From assembly GCA_947283485.1 (NCBI GenBank), contig CAMYOU010000010.1, positions 1 to 43,644 of the forward strand: DNA of 43,644 bases, read 5' to 3'. This document shows, one piece after another, positions 40,510 through 43,644 of the stretch (its first letter is position 1; the number at the start of each line of letters is the position of its first letter). Origin of the DNA: an uncultured Peptostreptococcaceae bacterium (lineage in GTDB: Bacteria > Bacillota > Clostridia > Tissierellales > Peptoniphilaceae). Under the pieces are notes generated by a model. It did not search any database. It saw only the letters and a list, made by a program, of their open reading frames with translations, and was not told the DNA's origin. The translations under genes were made by a program, and so were the position numbers.

Positions 40510-42333
40510 TTATTTCTTCTTCGATTTGTAGCGCAGTTGTGTATCGAGGATTTTTTTACGCAGACGCAGATGCTTGGGCGTCACTTCGATGAGCTCGTCC
40601 GATTCGACAAACTCCATGAGCTGTTCGAGACTCATACGCGTCGCAGGTGTCAAGCGGATCGCATCATCGCTCCCCGATGCGCGCACGTTCGACTGTTGTT
40701 TGCGTCTGCAGACATTGACTTCGATGTCGATGCCCTTGGGATTCATCCCGACAACCATCCCCTCGTAGACATTTTCGGCCGGCTCTAAGAACAAAGCTCC
40801 GCGCTCTTGGGCACTCCCGAGACCGTAGGCGGTCGACTCGCCCGTTTCGCTCGCAATGAGCGAACCCATGCGACGTTTCGGGATATCGCCTTTGTAAGGG
40901 GCATAGCCGTCAAAAATCGTATTCATGATGCCGTTGCCCTTGGTATCGGTCAAAAATTCCTGTCTGTATCCGATGAGCCCCCTTGCCGGAATCGAAAACT
41001 CGAGATGCATCGTGCCCGAATTGGAGGGATGCATGTCGATGAGTTCGCCTTTTCTCTGTCCGAGTTTCTCGATGACGCTCCCGACATAAGCTTCTTCGAC
41101 GTCGATCGTAAGGGACTCCATCGGCTCGAGGAATTTCCCGTTCTCGTCCTTTTGATAGAGGACTTCGGGCTTTGAAACCTGAAATTCATACCCCTCGCGA
41201 CGCATGTTCTCGATGAGGACGGAAAGATGCAGTTCTCCGCGACCGCTCACGCGGAAAGCATCGGTAAAATCCGTATCCTCGACGCGTAAGCTTACATCCG
41301 TCTCAAGTTCGCGATAGAGTCTTGCGCGCACTTGACGCGATGTGACAAATTCACCGTCATCGCCCGCAAACGGACTGTCGTTGACGGAGAAAGTCATCGC
41401 CATCGTGGGCTCGCTGATTTTGACAAAGGGAAGTGCCGTCGGATCTTCTGGGCTTGTGAGCGTATCGCCGATATTGATGCCCTCGACGCCCGTAACCGCG
41501 ACGATGTTACCGACACTGCTCTCTTCGACCGTCTCGCGATTTAATCCCTGGAACTCAAACATATTGGTGATCTTGAGTTTCACTTTCTTTTCGGGATGAT
41601 TGTAATTCACCATGACGCAGGCGTCGCCCGTGTGGATCGTGCCGCGCTCGATTCTGCCGATCCCGATACGACCGACGTAGTCGTTGTAGTCCGTCGTCGA
41701 GATCAAGAGCTGGAACGGGGCATTGACATCGCCCGTCGGAGCGGGAATATGCTTGATAAGCGTATCGAAGAGATCACGCATGTCGTCCTTCACGACCGTC
41801 GGGTCGAGTGTCGCATAGCCGAGCTTCGCGGAAGCGTAGACAATCGGAGAATTGAAATACGCATCCTCGACGCCCATGCTCAAAAACATCTCGAGCACTT
41901 CGTCGACGACTTCCGTCACACGCGCGTCCGGCCGGTCGATTTTGTTGACGCATACGACGACCGGTAACGACAGGTCAAAGGCCTTTCTTAAGACGAATTT
42001 CGTCTGCGGCATCGGTCCTTCAAAAGCGTCTACGACGAGAACGACACCGCCCGCCATCTTGAGCACGCGCTCGACTTCCCCGCCAAAATCGGCATGTCCC
42101 GGGGTGTCAATGATATTGATCTTATAGCCTTGATATTCGATGGCGGTGTTCTTCGACAAAATGGTGATGCCGCGTTCGCGCTCGATGGTATTGGAGTCCA
42201 TGACACGATCCTTAACCACTTCATTGGCGCGAAATACGCCGCTGGATTTTAAAAGTCCGTCTACGAGCGTCGTCTTGCCGTGGTCTACGTGCGCCACGAT
42301 CGCCACATTGCGGATTTTGGATTGATCTCTCAA
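40510..42333 (-). CDS. typA: Translational GTPase TypA/BipA
   Basis: This 607-residue ribosome-associated GTPase is related to EF-G. The P-loop is AHVDHGKT (14-21), the switch regions read TIERERGITI and DTPGHADFGGEVERVL, and NKID provides guanine specificity. Later domains include the BipA-type RGELHLSVLIENMRREGYEF and a lysine-rich C-terminus. BipA helps 50S assembly and stress adaptation in studied bacteria. The start is TTG at 42333, with AGAAGG six bases before it, and there is no ATG that would keep the P-loop region in full. It heads a two-gene operon with cls. Confidence 0.95.
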   Translation of the reverse strand: MRDQSKIRNVAIVAHVDHGKTTLVDGLLKSSGVFRANEVVKDRVMDSNTIERERGITILSKNTAIEYQGYKINIIDTPGHADFGGEVERVLKMAGGVVLVVDAFEGPMPQTKFVLRKAFDLSLPVVVCVNKIDRPDARVTEVVDEVLEMFLSMGVEDAYFNSPIVYASAKLGYATLDPTVVKDDMRDLFDTLIKHIPAPTGDVNAPFQLLISTTDYNDYVGRIGIGRIERGTIHTGDACVMVNYNHPEKKVKLKITNMFEFQGLNRETVEESSVGNIVAVTGVEGINIGDTLTSPEDPTALPFVKISEPTMAMTFSVNDSPFAGDDGEFVTSRQVRARLYRELETDVSLRVEDTDFTDAFRVSGRGELHLSVLIENMRREGYEFQVSKPEVLYQKDENGKFLEPMESLTIDVEEAYVGSVIEKLGQRKGELIDMHPSNSGTMHLEFSIPARGLIGYRQEFLTDTKGNGIMNTIFDGYAPYKGDIPKRRMGSLIASETGESTAYGLGSAQERGALFLEPAENVYEGMVVGMNPKGIDIEVNVCRRKQQSNVRASGSDDAIRLTPATRMSLEQLMEFVESDELIEVTPKHLRLRKKILDTQLRYKSKKK

Positions 42334-42366
42334 AATATACCTTCTTTCCTTAACAACTCAGGTTTT

Positions 42367-42377
42367 ATTGTACCACA
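42367..42377 (-). promoter_or_regulatory. Extended -10 promoter of typA-cls
   Basis: TGTGG-TACAAT is an extended -10 about 34 bases before the TTG start. A TTGTGG lies 19 bases upstream as a loose -35. It shares the TGTGGTA core with other promoters here. Confidence 0.55.
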
Positions 42378-42412
42378 AGAGCTTGAGTCTACCACAATCC
42401 ATATCGAAAAGC

Positions 42413-42451
42413 CACAAAAAAACCGCACGCTTTGCTCGAAGCCTGCGGTTT
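42413..42451 (-). terminator. Terminator after the anti-sigma-like gene
   Basis: AACCGCA and TGCGGTT form the stem (42450-42444 and 42427-42421), followed by seven T. The stem includes the last base of the stop codon. Confidence 0.8.
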
Positions 42452-42860
42452 AGTGACGGGTTAACTCTACGTGGACGCGATTGCCGAGAAATTCCAGACG
42501 ATCGGATAAGAGACGCACAATCTCAAGCCCGCGCCCGCTTTCGGAAAGGGCGTCGTACTGTCCGAGATTGCAACGAACTCCGTATTCTTCGGTGCTTTTT
42601 AAGATGCCTTGCCCCTCATCTTCCACATCGATGAGGATCTTTGACGGATATACGCTCACGCGAACAAACACGCGCTTATCGCAATTGCCGAGATTTCCGT
42701 GTACGGTGGAATTGACGACAAGCTCGCTTAGAATCAGCCTTACGTCGCGCATCAGCTCGTTCATACCAAAATTTTGATTGAGTAAACTCGTTAAATTGAA
42801 AAGAAACGGCTTTGCCGATTCGAGCGTACTGCGGCAGGAGCCTTCGTATGAAAATTCCAT
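42450..42860 (-). CDS. Anti-sigma-factor-like serine kinase (RsbW/SpoIIAB type HATPase)
   Basis: This 136-residue stand-alone GHKL ATPase has the N-box E46-x3-N50 (LILSELVVNSTVHGN), the G1 box DEGQG (81-85) and a G2-like SGRGLEIVRLL (108-118). This is the layout of RsbW and SpoIIAB, which bind sigma factors and phosphorylate anti-anti-sigma partners. No sigma-factor gene or STAS-domain partner is next to it, and nothing else here is linked to sporulation. It is a single gene between two terminators. A weak TATAAA lies about 20 bases upstream. The target is unknown. Confidence 0.8.
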   Translation of the reverse strand: MEFSYEGSCRSTLESAKPFLFNLTSLLNQNFGMNELMRDVRLILSELVVNSTVHGNLGNCDKRVFVRVSVYPSKILIDVEDEGQGILKSTEEYGVRCNLGQYDALSESGRGLEIVRLLSDRLEFLGNRVHVELTRH

Positions 42861-42923
42861 CGTCTCACCTCACTCGGTTTATAATTACCCAATCGCAGAT
42901 CGTTTCTCACAAAGCGCGAGCGC

Positions 42924-42949
42924 AAAAAAAGAACCTCATGGGAGGTTCT
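42924..42949 (-). terminator. Terminator of lon-ysxC
   Basis: GAACCTC and GAGGTTC form a 7-bp stem around CCAT, then seven T. The stem overlaps the end of the ysxC reading frame and its stop. Confidence 0.85.
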
Positions 42950-43538
42950 CTTGCGGTAAGTCTAAGAGGATCGCGACTTCATTCAGAATATCTTCGCGCA
43001 ATGCCGGCATCGTCGTCGAGAAAGCGAGTGCCTCCGACGGCGATGCGCCGACTTCCCTCGCGCGTTGCATCGCTTCGCCCCTCACTTTGGTCTTTGCAAT
43101 CTTATCCGCCTTGGTGACGATCACGCGTCCGTTAAAACCGGCGTTACGAATATAACGGTACATCTCGAGATCTTGCGCCGTCGGTTTGTGCCGAATGTCG
43201 AGGAGGAGAAAAATATCCACGAGATTCTCGCGCACGCTCAGATATTCGTTGATGATCTCCGCCCATTTGTTCCGTTCCGCATGGGAGACGCGTGCAAAAC
43301 CGTATCCCGGAAGATCCACGAAGCGAAAGAGATCGTTCACGTCGTAGAAATTGATCGTGCGGGTCTTCCCCGGCGAAGAGCTCGTGCGTGCAAGATTGCG
43401 ACGCATGAGAAGTCCGTTGATAAGACTCGACTTCCCGACATTCGATCGCCCGACAAATGCGATTTCTTTTTTTTCATCTTTCGGATAGCCCGATGCACTG
43501 ACCGCAATCGCGGCAAGTTCGCTGCGCTTAATTTTCAT
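42936..43538 (-). CDS. ysxC: Ribosome biogenesis GTPase YsxC/YihA (EngB)
   Basis: This 200-residue GTPase is needed for 50S subunit assembly in B. subtilis. Boxes in order: G1 GRSNVGKSS (30-38), G2 SSSPGKTRTINFY, G3 DLPGYGFA, G4 TKADK and a late ST motif (FSTT). It starts eleven bases inside the end of lon; lon-ysxC is a conserved pair in Bacillota. Its stop lies inside the operon terminator. Confidence 0.96.
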   Translation of the reverse strand: MKIKRSELAAIAVSASGYPKDEKKEIAFVGRSNVGKSSLINGLLMRRNLARTSSSPGKTRTINFYDVNDLFRFVDLPGYGFARVSHAERNKWAEIINEYLSVRENLVDIFLLLDIRHKPTAQDLEMYRYIRNAGFNGRVIVTKADKIAKTKVRGEAMQRAREVGASPSEALAFSTTMPALREDILNEVAILLDLPQENLP

Positions 43539-43644
43539 CGATAAACGCCTCCATGAGGATTTCGTGCACGTCTTTCACGGGAATGAAAAGCATTTTTGCG
43601 CGAATTTTTTCCGGAATTTCGTCGAGATCACGCACATTATCCGC
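43528..43644 (-). CDS. lon: ATP-dependent protease Lon, C-terminal end (cut by window edge)
   Basis: Only the last 38 codons are present: the frame reads ADNVRDLDEIPEKIRAKMLF and ends IPVKDVHEILMEAFIDEN. This matches the very end of bacterial Lon (N-x-D-L-x-E-I-P then a short helix). The protease serine-lysine dyad lies outside the window. Its position directly before ysxC, overlapping by eleven bases, supports the call. Confidence 0.85.
   Translation of the reverse strand, partial: ADNVRDLDEIPEKIRAKMLFIPVKDVHEILMEAFIDEN

Noticed and set aside
1..43644. Mobile elements, prophage or CRISPR arrays
   Set aside because: No transposase, integrase, phage gene, regularly spaced direct repeat or terminal inverted repeat pair was seen; gene content and base composition look uniform by eye.

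Overview
The window reads as chromosomal DNA of an anaerobic, low-to-mid GC Bacillota (about half G+C by eye). The evidence is a complete Rnf complex, the clostridial single-chain form of PurL, a T-box riboswitch, strong GGAGG ribosome binding sites with occasional TTG starts, and lon-ysxC and radC-mreBCD-mrdA gene orders. A member of the Tissierellia/Peptoniphilaceae is my best guess, but that is inference. No phage, insertion sequence, CRISPR array or rRNA is visible. Apart from rodA and three tRNAs, everything is on the minus strand, so transcription runs from high to low coordinates.

Layout in window order. 1-3909: start of a TldD-type protease gene and purL. 3928-4072: tRNA-Pro with its own promoter and terminator on the plus strand. 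4244-6998: metNIQ methionine importer behind a T-box leader with an AUG specifier. 7014-17418: an apparent eleven-gene operon, nusG_II-Gx transporter-maf-radC-mreB-mreC-mreD-PBP2-MinD-like-RNase G-hydrolase, that is, cell shape and wall growth genes. 17451-23068: rnfCDGEAB headed by a tRNA-Leu gene. 23197-27059: polA-coaE-lytic transglycosylase. 27223-28330: an unknown membrane-anchored protein and two abutting tRNA-Leu genes on the plus strand. 28334-33615: nth-vanW, then trmL-nptA-trxB. 33680-34876: rodA. 34875-37052: ahpC-ahpF. 37148-38997: a patatin-like phospholipase and a papain-fold-like protein. 39017-42377: typA-cls. 42414-43644: a lone anti-sigma-like kinase, ysxC and the end of lon.

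The most unusual region is the mre operon. The gene at the usual min position encodes what looks like a MinD that has lost its Walker A loop, about five residues having been deleted, yet keeps other MinD landmarks and an amphipathic-looking C-terminus. The MreB upstream has a degenerate second phosphate loop, PBP2 is about 1084 residues long, and the RNase E/G is a minimal version. Together these suggest a remodelled wall-growth machine in which two cytoskeletal ATPases have changed or lost nucleotide binding. Other points of interest are an RnfG with two FMN-binding domains, a tRNA gene leading the rnf operon, and a recurring TGTGG-TATAAT extended -10 signature.
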